10,163 nt of DNA from Methanobacteriota archaeon. GTDB taxonomy: Archaea; Hydrothermarchaeota; Hydrothermarchaeia; Hydrothermarchaeales; JACQPM01. The notes under the pieces are model-generated. The model made no database searches. It worked only from the letters and a program-made list of their open reading frames with translations, and was not told the origin of the DNA. A program made the position numbers and the translations under genes. The stretch is taken from NCBI GenBank assembly GCA_016207475.1, contig JACQPM010000083.1, forward strand, positions 1 to 10,163. The letters run 5' to 3'. This document shows, piece by piece, positions 1-5,149 of this stretch (position 1 is its first letter; each line of letters opens with the position of its first letter).

Positions 1-738
1 CCTGGGCATCAGGCCGCTGATCCACCTCTCGGCGAAGGGGAGGGTCCCGAAGTTGGCCTTGACGTGCTCCAGGATATCCCTCGCCTCCTTCATCCTGAGG
101 GGACGGTCCTGGAGGTACCTGAAGATGATGGCGTTGGCCTCGTCTACCACCCTCCCGGAGCCGGTGGTGGCGAAGGGCTCTATGGCGTATACCTCCCCCT
201 CCTTTATCTCCTCGCCGTGCCTCGTCCAGATGTTGGGTATCAGGACGCCGCCGTGGAGGTTGTACTGGGTCAGCTTGTGCCCAGTCAGGTTGCTTATGGG
301 CAGGAAGCCTGCCCCCTTGATCGTCTCCTCGATCACCCTCCCGATCTCGTTGGTCCTGGCCCCGGGCTTCACCGCCTTGATGGCCTCCTCCAGGGCCCTC
401 TCAGCAGCCTCTACGAGGCTGCTCTTGCCACCGCCCACCACCTTCGACTTTGCGATGTCGGCTATATAGCCGTCTATGTGGACCCCTATGTCCAGCTTCA
501 CTATATCGCCGGCCTTGAAGGTGCTCTCGTCCCAGGCCTGGGGGGAGTAGTGGGCAGCCACGTCGTTGACCGATATGTTGCAGGGGAAGGCCGGTTTCGC
601 CCCCTTGGCCCCTATCTCCCCCTCCACGTAGTTGGCCACGTCCAGGAGCTTCGCTCCTGCCTCTATCTTCTCCAGGCCGGCGGCCATGACCTCGGCCGCG
701 ATCTTGCCGGCCCTCTCGTACAGCTCCTGCTCCTCCAT
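1..738 (-). CDS. map: Methionine aminopeptidase, type II (C-terminus cut by window edge)
   Basis: This cytoplasmic metalloprotease removes the initiator methionine from nascent proteins. The frame is open for 246 codons from the ATG at 738-736 to base 1. Visible ligands and pocket residues fit the archaeal/eukaryotic type II family: the pocket His63 in AAHYSP, metal ligands Asp83 (KLDIG) and Asp94 (YIADIA), His154 in LTGHK, His162 in NLHGG, and Glu187 in AIEPFATTG. The fifth ligand, a Glu near the C-terminus, would lie outside the window, as would the last 45-50 residues if the length is typical (about 295). It is the last visible gene of a minus-strand operon, and its ATG lies one base after the TAA of the threonylcarbamoyl-AMP synthase gene, which suggests translational coupling. 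The family call is from motifs and is secure. Confidence 0.95.
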   Translation of the reverse strand, partial: MEEQELYERAGKIAAEVMAAGLEKIEAGAKLLDVANYVEGEIGAKGAKPAFPCNISVNDVAAHYSPQAWDESTFKAGDIVKLDIGVHIDGYIADIAKSKVVGGGKSSLVEAAERALEEAIKAVKPGARTNEIGRVIEETIKGAGFLPISNLTGHKLTQYNLHGGVLIPNIWTRHGEEIKEGEVYAIEPFATTGSGRVVDEANAIIFRYLQDRPLRMKEARDILEHVKANFGTLPFAERWISGLMPR

Positions 739-739
739 A

Positions 740-1351
740 TTATCCCAGGAAGGCCTCCAGCTCCTCCCTCTTTATCCTCCCCTCTCTTAATACTTTAGGC
801 TCCCCCACCATATCCACGATGGTCGATGGCACCCTGGAGGGGTCGAGGGGCCCGCCGTCAAGGATGAGGTCCACGCCAGTGAGCTGGGCCAGGACCTCCT
901 CCACGGTGATGGGTGGCACCTCCTCCGTTATGTTGGCGCTGGTGGCAGTCACTGGGCCGCCGAAGCGCTCTATCAGCTCCAGGGCACGGTGGTCCGCCGG
1001 TATCCTCACCCCCACCTTGGAAAGGCCCGAGGTTAGGATATCGGGGAGATCCTTCTTCCTCAGGACCAGGGTGAGAGGCCCAGGGAGGAATCTCCTGGCG
1101 AGGCGCTCGGCCTTCTCGTCCAGGTAGGCGTACCGGCGGAGCATCTCCAGGCTGGAGACGGCTATGGAGAGGGGCTTCCCCAGAGGCCTCTTCTTGATCT
1201 TATAGACCCTTGCCACGGCCTCTGGATCCAGCGCATCCGCGCCGAGGGCATAGAGCGTCTCCGTGGGGTAGACCACTAAACCCCCGCTCCTGAGGACCTC
1301 CGCCCCCCTGGCCACCGCCCTTTCGTCAGTCCCAAACCTGAGGCGTTCCAT
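740..1351 (-). CDS. L-threonylcarbamoyladenylate synthase (YrdC/Sua5 family)
   Basis: The protein (203 aa) makes threonylcarbamoyl-AMP from threonine, bicarbonate and ATP. This is the first step of the t6A37 modification of ANN-decoding tRNAs, completed by the Kae1/KEOPS complex. Seen in the sequence: the N-terminal motif YPTETLYALG (residues 28-37), the basic KIKKRP segment (51-56), FLPGPLTLVL (88-97), VGVRIPAD (113-120) and the TSAN signature (137-140). The length matches the single-domain YrdC/TsaC form, without the extra C-terminal Sua5 domain. The ATG start at 1351-1349 is preceded by an AGGTGA ribosome-binding sequence that contains the TGA of the upstream membrane-protein gene. It sits in the operon between that gene and map, so two cytosolic translation functions are co-expressed. 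The family is secure; TsaC versus Sua5 is only a naming choice. Confidence 0.95.
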   Translation of the reverse strand: MERLRFGTDERAVARGAEVLRSGGLVVYPTETLYALGADALDPEAVARVYKIKKRPLGKPLSIAVSSLEMLRRYAYLDEKAERLARRFLPGPLTLVLRKKDLPDILTSGLSKVGVRIPADHRALELIERFGGPVTATSANITEEVPPITVEEVLAQLTGVDLILDGGPLDPSRVPSTIVDMVGEPKVLREGRIKREELEAFLG

Positions 1352-1354
1352 GGC

Positions 1355-1627
1355 TCACCTCAGGATGGCCAAGGTGAGGGGTATCACCAGGGCGGCGAAG
1401 AAGACGGCCTTGATGAGCTCCCCGGTGTACCTGTAAACGATCCAGCCCGTGGTGAGGAAGGGGGCGAGGAGGAAGAGGGCCAGGGTCAGGAGGAGGTCGA
1501 TCTCCCCAGGGAAAGTGACCCCCCTCACCAGCTCCTGGACCCAGAAGCCCAGGAACTCCACCAGGACCCCGAAGAGGGTTGCAGCCACGCAGACCGCCAG
1601 CTCCAGGTCCCGTCTCCTCCTTACCAT
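1355..1627 (-). CDS. Small three-helix membrane protein, unknown function
   Basis: I do not recognise this 90-residue protein. It starts with a positively charged MVRRRRDLE stretch, followed by three hydrophobic segments at about residues 10-31, 44-62 and 70-88, the pattern of a small integral membrane protein with a cytoplasmic N-terminus. No catalytic or metal-binding motif is visible. The ATG at 1627-1625 lies one base after the TAG of the HAD phosphatase gene, with AGGGGA just upstream as a possible ribosome-binding site. Its TGA lies three bases before the threonylcarbamoyl-AMP synthase start. The close spacing on both sides and codon use like its neighbours support a real gene rather than a chance frame. 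Function is not inferred; the operon only shows co-expression with tRNA-modification and protein-maturation enzymes. Confidence 0.8.
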   Translation of the reverse strand: MVRRRRDLELAVCVAATLFGVLVEFLGFWVQELVRGVTFPGEIDLLLTLALFLLAPFLTTGWIVYRYTGELIKAVFFAALVIPLTLAILR

Positions 1628-1628
1628 A

Positions 1629-2306
1629 CTATCCCCTGGAGAATCTCTTCAAGACCCTGGGGACCTCCGTGACGGCCCCCACCGTGGCATCCGCCTCCCT
1701 GGCCTTCGGCCCCTTCCCTCTCCTGACTAGGATCGTCCTCATCCCGCACCTCCGGGCCCCGAGGATATCGGTATCGAGGCGGTCCCCCACCATGACACAC
1801 TCCGCAGGCTTCAGGCCCAGCCTCCGGACTGCGTACCGGAAGATCTCCTCGCCGGGCTTCTCGGACCCCAGCTCCTCGGAGGTGGCGACGAGATCGAAGA
1901 GGTGGTGTATGCCCATCCAGATGAGCTTCTCCCACTGCTTGATGGCCAGGCCGTTGGAGATCACCCCCAGCCTGTAATCCTTCCTCAGCTCCAGTAGCGT
2001 CGGTACGACGCCAGGGAAGGGCTTGAGGTACCCCGCCTTGGTGTGCTCGTAGGCCACCACGCCGGCGGCCACGATCTTCGGGCTCCACGGGACCCCCAGG
2101 TCCTTGAGGAGCTCGTCGTAGTGGCGGCTGTGGTTGGGGCCGAGGCGCCTGATCACCCTGAGGAGGGCCCTGTAGACCTTCTCCTCGTCCCTGATCGGGA
2201 GGCCGGCATCGATCATCGCCTGGACAGAGTTCCTCCTGGCCATGCGGGCGAGGACGGTGCTGTTGTAGAGGGTATCGTCGATGTCGAAGAAGACGCCCTT
2301 GATCAT
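1629..2306 (-). CDS. HAD-superfamily hydrolase (subfamily IA phosphatase)
   Basis: A soluble HAD phosphatase of 225 aa from the ATG at 2306-2304. All four HAD motifs are visible: motif I FFDIDDTLYNS with nucleophile Asp8 and acid/base Asp10, motif II VISNG with Ser117, motif III Lys150 in GSEKPG, and motif IV GDRLDTD (Asp175, Asp180). An alpha-helical cap of about 80 residues follows motif I, as in subfamily IA (haloacid dehalogenase and phosphoglycolate phosphatase-like). The substrate cannot be read from the sequence; close archaeal relatives are mostly annotated only as HAD hydrolases. An alternative GTG start two codons upstream (2312) is possible. I prefer the ATG because the TATA box places transcription start near 2308 and MIKGVFFD is the usual N-terminus. 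It is the first gene of the operon with the 90-aa membrane protein, the t6A enzyme and map. Confidence 0.93.
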   Translation of the reverse strand: MIKGVFFDIDDTLYNSTVLARMARRNSVQAMIDAGLPIRDEEKVYRALLRVIRRLGPNHSRHYDELLKDLGVPWSPKIVAAGVVAYEHTKAGYLKPFPGVVPTLLELRKDYRLGVISNGLAIKQWEKLIWMGIHHLFDLVATSEELGSEKPGEEIFRYAVRRLGLKPAECVMVGDRLDTDILGARRCGMRTILVRRGKGPKAREADATVGAVTEVPRVLKRFSRG

Positions 2307-2330
2307 CCCCACGAATTATGGCGGGGCCTG

Positions 2331-2339
2331 AATATAATG
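2331..2339 (-). promoter_or_regulatory. TATA box of the HAD-YrdC-map operon
   Basis: On the minus strand the sequence reads CATTATATTC, an archaeal box A, centred about 2334. A start site about 26 bases downstream falls near 2308, practically at the ATG at 2306, so the operon mRNA is predicted to be leaderless. The box begins one base after the last stop codon (TAA, 2342-2340) of the glycosyltransferase region. Confidence 0.6.
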
Positions 2340-2633
2340 TTATGGCAGTAGATCGTAAGGTACCTTCTGCATCCATGGTCCCTTATTTTCTGTCCACTCT
2401 ATCTTGTAAAGGTGGATTGTAGTACCACCCTTTTCAAACTTTTCCAAAGGCGTAAATATCATCGTCATTTCTACCGGAGGGCCGATGTCAAACATGAATG
2501 GGTCATTCGCCCGGAAACTATATTCATCTATTTTTGGGCTCATTACAATCTTCTGATACTCAAATCTCTTAGACACAGGCCGGAAACTGGCAAATTCTAG
2601 CAAGGTATCGGCACCTAAGGACAAATTCATCAC
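2340..2633 (-). CDS. Downstream in-frame ORF, probable C-terminal part of the glycosyltransferase
   Basis: This open frame (97 codons from GTG 2633, or 96 from ATG 2630) is in the same reading frame as the 474-residue glycosyltransferase upstream. Only the TAG at 2639-2637 and one GTA codon separate them. It has no membrane segment and no clear ribosome-binding site. Its base composition is low in G+C, like the upstream gene. The sequence is rich in short beta-strand-like stretches and ends IHLYKIEW plus a short tail. That resembles the last strand of the soluble C-terminal domain found in many archaeal GT39-type enzymes, whose earlier strands (ATILIDGW, IRYITAYDS) lie at the end of the upstream frame. 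I infer one original gene of about 573 codons, interrupted by an amber codon. A separate small protein is the alternative, and I consider it less likely. Confidence 0.6.
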   Translation of the reverse strand: MMNLSLGADTLLEFASFRPVSKRFEYQKIVMSPKIDEYSFRANDPFMFDIGPPVEMTMIFTPLEKFEKGGTTIHLYKIEWTENKGPWMQKVPYDLLP

Positions 2634-2636
2634 TAC

Positions 2637-4061
2637 CTAGGAAGTCGGGTAAATGCTTAGGGCATACGAGTCATACGCTGTTATGTAGCGTATGTCTTCG
2701 CTTACCAGAAAACTCTCAAATGGATATTTAATCTCAATCGACGATGAACGGTTCAAAAAAGTTAATTCGTCGAAGTAGTCAAATTCGCTCAGTACACGCT
2801 TTGTCGTGTAATAATCGAAGTAATTCTCATTCCAACCGTCTATCAATATAGTAGCGTTGCTTTCAGTCTCCCTTTCAAACCAGATGGCGGCTTCTACTTC
2901 TGCGAGATTTCGAGGACTCAAATTTTCCAATTTCGAGATGGTTGTCATGCCATGGAACAAGGGTAAAAAGATTATGGCAGATACTATTAAGACAAACATG
3001 TATCGAGGTATCCCTTTGCGTTTTGAGATAATTAGATCGTCGATCGCTATTGAAGACCAGCCGACGAATATCGGCAATAGTGGTAGTCCATATCTGGCTA
3101 TGAATTCAAAAGACACCGTGACGTACCACATATGGGACAGTGAGTAGAAAATCGTGAACAGATAAAAAGGCAAGTATTTTTCCCATTTTGAGCGAGATAT
3201 TACAATGCCATAGATAGATAAAATCAAGAGAGGGAATGAGACCATCATATCCATGGCAGGTATCCAGTCGAGACCAGTGTGGCCCTTTTCTTTCAATTCT
3301 AGCTTGACAGCGGAGGGTATTATTTCCCCAGTCTCGACGAAGCGGTATGAAAACCACGGGGCAACGATTACCAAGAACAAGATTACCGATGCGACAAGGT
3401 ACTTGGCATCTTCTGTCTTTAACCTCGGTTTCCGGCCAAGAAGTGCAGGTATCATCCTCGTGACTAATAGGCAGATATATAGGCTTGCGATTAGCAAGTA
3501 GGATTCCTCTCTAGTTAGTGTGGCCAGTCCCAGCGTAAAGGCCAGCCAGGGAAGAAGTCGGAAATCTTCTTCAGCTTTGTAAAACAAATAGAAAGACGCT
3601 GTGATTAAGAGGAGAAAGAGGGTATCTCTATAGGCGTGGAAGCTGTACAGCCACTCATAGGGGTTCACCGCCACAAACCAAGCCGCCAGCAGCGCCACCT
3701 CTCTCGATGCCAACCCTTTCCACAGATAGAAGACGGCAGGGACGGCAGCAACGCCTGCGATCAAGGCGATGATCTTTCCCCCAGCCAAGAGATCGTGGGT
3801 TCCAAAGCTCGACACTGCCATCAGGAAGGGATAAAGGGGTTGCACCGCAGCCCAAAGATTGCCAAATAGGTCTCCTGTGAGTTTCAGCTTGCCCTGGAGC
3901 ATCGCCTCGGCGACTTTTGCCATGCGATACGGATCAGGATCTTCCGGCTGGCTGAGATCGATATAAAGAAGGCGTATAGCAAGAGCGAAGGTTGTAATTC
4001 CAATAAGAGGTAAGAGAGACCTAGCGGCTGAATGTTCTCTCTCAGAGCTCAAGCCGGGCAT
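2637..4061 (-). CDS. GT39/ArnT-like membrane glycosyltransferase, ends at an in-frame amber codon
   Basis: A polytopic membrane protein, 474 aa to the TAG at 2639-2637. It begins with a short cytoplasmic tail and a first helix (about 17-34), then an outer loop with the acidic QPEDPDPYRMA (38-48). This is where GT-C enzymes of the PMT/ArnT/GT39 group carry the catalytic acid; these enzymes move a sugar from a lipid-linked donor to protein or lipid on the outer face. Family-like features follow: YRDTLFLLL (144-152), LTREES (182-187), and about ten further hydrophobic helices up to residue 370. A soluble outer domain (about 380-474) has ILIDGW and IRYITAYDS strands and looks unfinished; the next in-frame ORF appears to complete it. 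The gene stands alone between divergent and downstream operons. Most of it is 33-50% G+C against over 60% nearby, suggesting transfer; the block 3661-3960 is richer (55-63%). Sugar and acceptor are unknown. Confidence 0.85.
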   Translation of the reverse strand: MPGLSSEREHSAARSLLPLIGITTFALAIRLLYIDLSQPEDPDPYRMAKVAEAMLQGKLKLTGDLFGNLWAAVQPLYPFLMAVSSFGTHDLLAGGKIIALIAGVAAVPAVFYLWKGLASREVALLAAWFVAVNPYEWLYSFHAYRDTLFLLLITASFYLFYKAEEDFRLLPWLAFTLGLATLTREESYLLIASLYICLLVTRMIPALLGRKPRLKTEDAKYLVASVILFLVIVAPWFSYRFVETGEIIPSAVKLELKEKGHTGLDWIPAMDMMVSFPLLILSIYGIVISRSKWEKYLPFYLFTIFYSLSHMWYVTVSFEFIARYGLPLLPIFVGWSSIAIDDLIISKRKGIPRYMFVLIVSAIIFLPLFHGMTTISKLENLSPRNLAEVEAAIWFERETESNATILIDGWNENYFDYYTTKRVLSEFDYFDELTFLNRSSSIEIKYPFESFLVSEDIRYITAYDSYALSIYPTS

Positions 4062-4098
4062 AGCAGGATTTCCTTTGAATAATCGGCTTTCGATTAAT

Positions 4099-4109
4099 AG
4101 ATAAAGTTT
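4099..4109 (-). promoter_or_regulatory. Probable TATA box of the glycosyltransferase gene
   Basis: The minus strand reads AAAAAACTTTATCTATTAATC across this region: a purine-rich stretch that could serve as the TFB element, followed by CTTTATC. It is centred about 4103, which predicts transcription start near 4077 and a leader of about 16 bases. That leader contains AAAGGA as a possible ribosome-binding site ahead of the ATG at 4061. The wider region is A+T rich, so the exact box is uncertain. Confidence 0.4.
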
Positions 4110-4186
4110 TTTATTGCTACAGCTCTATAAACAGTGGTGACTTATTTAGCTACTTGGAATACCTCAGCTATTAAAAATGGAGCGGA

Positions 4187-4196
4187 AGTTTTAAAT
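4187..4196 (+). promoter_or_regulatory. TATA box of the small membrane protein-rhomboid pair
   Basis: AGTTTTAAAT, centred about 4192, stands 26-27 bases before a purine at 4218-4219 and only about 31 bases before the ATG at 4223. The transcript would have a leader of about four bases, so it is effectively leaderless. The divergent intergenic region (4062-4222) otherwise holds only A+T-rich promoter-like sequence. Confidence 0.55.
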
Positions 4197-4222
4197 CCCG
4201 CCAGGGTCTGAAGTAGCGATTC

Positions 4223-4399
4223 ATGGCGGGGCTTTACGATAAGACCAAGGAGATCTTCCGGGCCATCTTCTATGCTGCCGGTTCCATCCTGATCCTCTGG
4301 GGCTTCTATATCCTATCCAAGGACTACAGGGCCCTGGAAGCCGGCATCACGAGGATCCTCCTGGGGGCAGGCCTCCTCTACTTCGGCAGGAAAGGCTAG
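4223..4399 (+). CDS. 58-residue two-helix membrane protein, unknown function
   Basis: A short gene (ATG 4223, TAG 4397-4399) with G+C-rich codon use like the rhomboid gene after it. The protein starts MAGLYDKTKEIFR, then has a hydrophobic helix at about residues 14-31 (AIFYAAGSILILWGFYIL). A polar hinge SKDYRALEAG follows, then a second helix at about 42-55 (ITRILLGAGLLYFG), and the protein ends RKG. I do not recognise a family. Support for a real gene: a well-placed TATA box predicts transcription start four to five bases upstream of this ATG, and the next gene begins five bases after the stop. The pair is therefore probably one transcript, which makes a membrane partner or regulator of the rhomboid protease a reasonable but untested guess. 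Confidence 0.7.
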   Translation: MAGLYDKTKEIFRAIFYAAGSILILWGFYILSKDYRALEAGITRILLGAGLLYFGRKG

Positions 4400-4404
4400 G
4401 CCAC

Positions 4405-5004
4405 ATGGCCTGGGCCACCTACCTCCTCCTGGCCGTGAATACGGCGATCTACGGGATCCTGGCCTCCCAGAGCGCTACCCCCATCCAGATCGACCGGCGG
4501 TACATGGCCCTCCTGGGGATGGAGCCCCAGGCCTTTCTGGGAGGGGCCTACTGGCAGGTCATCACCAGCTTCTTCGTCCACTTCGACCTCCCCCACCTGG
4601 GCTACAACATGGTCTTCCTGGCCTTCTTCGGGACCAGGGCCGAGGAGCTCTACGGCAGCCGGAGAATCCTCGGATTATACCTAATCCTCGGCTTCTTCAC
4701 CTCCCTGGCCTCCCTCCTCTACCCACGGGGGATCTCGGCGGGGGCCTCGGGGGCCATCTTCGGCCTCCTCGGCCTGGTCCTGGTGGCCAGCAGGAATCTG
4801 TATCCCAGGGGGATATGGACCTCCCTCCTCTACGGGTTCGTCCTCTTCGTCCTGGCCTCTGCCACGGGCCTCATCGCCCACCTCGCGGGCCTGGTACTGG
4901 GCCTGGCCGTGGGCGGCTGGATCACCCGGGACTGGTACCCGTCGACGGAACAGACGGAGGATGAAGCCCCCCTAGGAACCGGTCCCGAAGGTCGGAAGGT
5001 ATAA
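4405..5004 (+). CDS. Rhomboid-family intramembrane serine protease
   Basis: A 199-residue, six-helix membrane protease that would cut transmembrane substrates within or near the bilayer. The catalytic dyad is visible: Ser115 in SAGASGAIFG (GxSG motif) and His159 in GLIAHLAG. The HFDLPHLGYN segment (His59, His64, Asn68) matches the conserved His-xxxx-His-xxx-Asn of helix 2 that forms the oxyanion hole. The size fits the minimal six-helix core without an extra seventh helix. A polar tail of about 25 residues follows the last helix. ATG 4405 lies five bases after the stop of the 58-aa membrane protein, with AGGAAAGG upstream, so the two are likely co-transcribed. The TAA (5002-5004) is part of the TATA box of the following tRNA gene. 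Substrates are unknown. Confidence 0.93.
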   Translation: MAWATYLLLAVNTAIYGILASQSATPIQIDRRYMALLGMEPQAFLGGAYWQVITSFFVHFDLPHLGYNMVFLAFFGTRAEELYGSRRILGLYLILGFFTSLASLLYPRGISAGASGAIFGLLGLVLVASRNLYPRGIWTSLLYGFVLFVLASATGLIAHLAGLVLGLAVGGWITRDWYPSTEQTEDEAPLGTGPEGRKV

Positions 5005-5007
5005 AAT
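5000..5007 (+). promoter_or_regulatory. TATA box of tRNA-Gln, overlapping the rhomboid stop codon
   Basis: TATAAAAT is centred at about 5003, 26 bases before the mature 5' end of the tRNA at 5029. The rhomboid TAA (5002-5004) lies inside it. Transcription would begin at or within a base or two of the tRNA, leaving almost no 5' leader to trim. Confidence 0.65.
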
Positions 5008-5022
5008 CCCGCCGCGGGATTT
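5004..5022. repeat. Short perfect inverted repeat between rhomboid and tRNA-Gln
   Basis: AAATCCCG and CGGGATTT are perfect 8-base arms separated by CCG. The repeat begins within the rhomboid stop codon and the tRNA TATA box and ends six bases before the tRNA. It could be a hairpin at the 3' end of the rhomboid mRNA, or a dyad site next to the TATA box; nothing in the sequence decides between these. Confidence 0.6.
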
Positions 5023-5028
5023 ATGGAC

Positions 5029-5101
5029 AGCCCGGTGGTGTAGCGGTCAAGCATGCGGGCCTTTGGAGCCTGCGACAGCGGTTCGAATCCGCTCCGGGCT
5101 A
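5029..5101 (+). tRNA. tRNA-Gln, anticodon UUG
   Basis: A complete cloverleaf folds by hand. The acceptor stem AGCCCGG pairs with CCGGGCT, with discriminator A at 5101. A 3-bp D stem carries a loop containing GG. The anticodon stem CGGGC pairs with GCCTG around the loop CTTTGGA, giving anticodon UUG (decodes CAA, with CAG by wobble). The variable loop has four bases (CGAC), and the T stem AGCGG/CCGCT encloses TTCGAAT. There is no intron, and CCA is not encoded (TTCC follows). In archaea this tRNA is normally charged with Glu and amidated by GatDE, neither of which is in the window. A TTTT at 5117-5120 may end transcription. Confidence 0.97.
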
Positions 5102-5116
5102 TTCCACTTCGGTAGG

Positions 5117-5127
5117 TTTTATATATC
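5117..5127 (+). promoter_or_regulatory. TATA box of trkH, overlapping a possible tRNA terminator
   Basis: TTTTATATATC is a near-consensus box A centred about 5122. Start 26 bases downstream falls near 5148, two bases before the ATG at 5150, so the mRNA is predicted to be leaderless. The TTTT at its left edge lies 15 bases after the tRNA and could also act as an oligo-T terminator. Confidence 0.65.
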
Positions 5128-5149
5128 ATCGCCCCCAATACCCCTAGCC

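Noticed and set aside
64..798. Long plus-strand open frame (244 codons)
   Set aside because: It is antisense to the methionine aminopeptidase gene, whose motifs are unmistakable. The product is a low-complexity Leu/Gly/Pro-rich sequence with no family features, as expected in G+C-rich antisense frames.
1621..2376. Minus-strand frame of 251 codons overlapping the HAD gene
   Set aside because: It is a shifted frame of the HAD hydrolase, rich in Gly/Arg/Pro/Gln with no motifs, while the overlapping HAD frame has all four catalytic motifs.
2637..2639. Pyrrolysine as the confident reading of the amber codon
   Set aside because: There is no pyl gene in view, glycosyltransferases are not known pyrrolysine proteins, and at least five genes in the window use TAG as a plain stop. 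It is kept only as one possibility in the findings.
5063..5149. Extended N-terminus for TrkH
   Set aside because: The extension would be translated from within tRNA-Gln. The TATA box at 5117-5127 and the normal family N-terminus both support ATG 5150.
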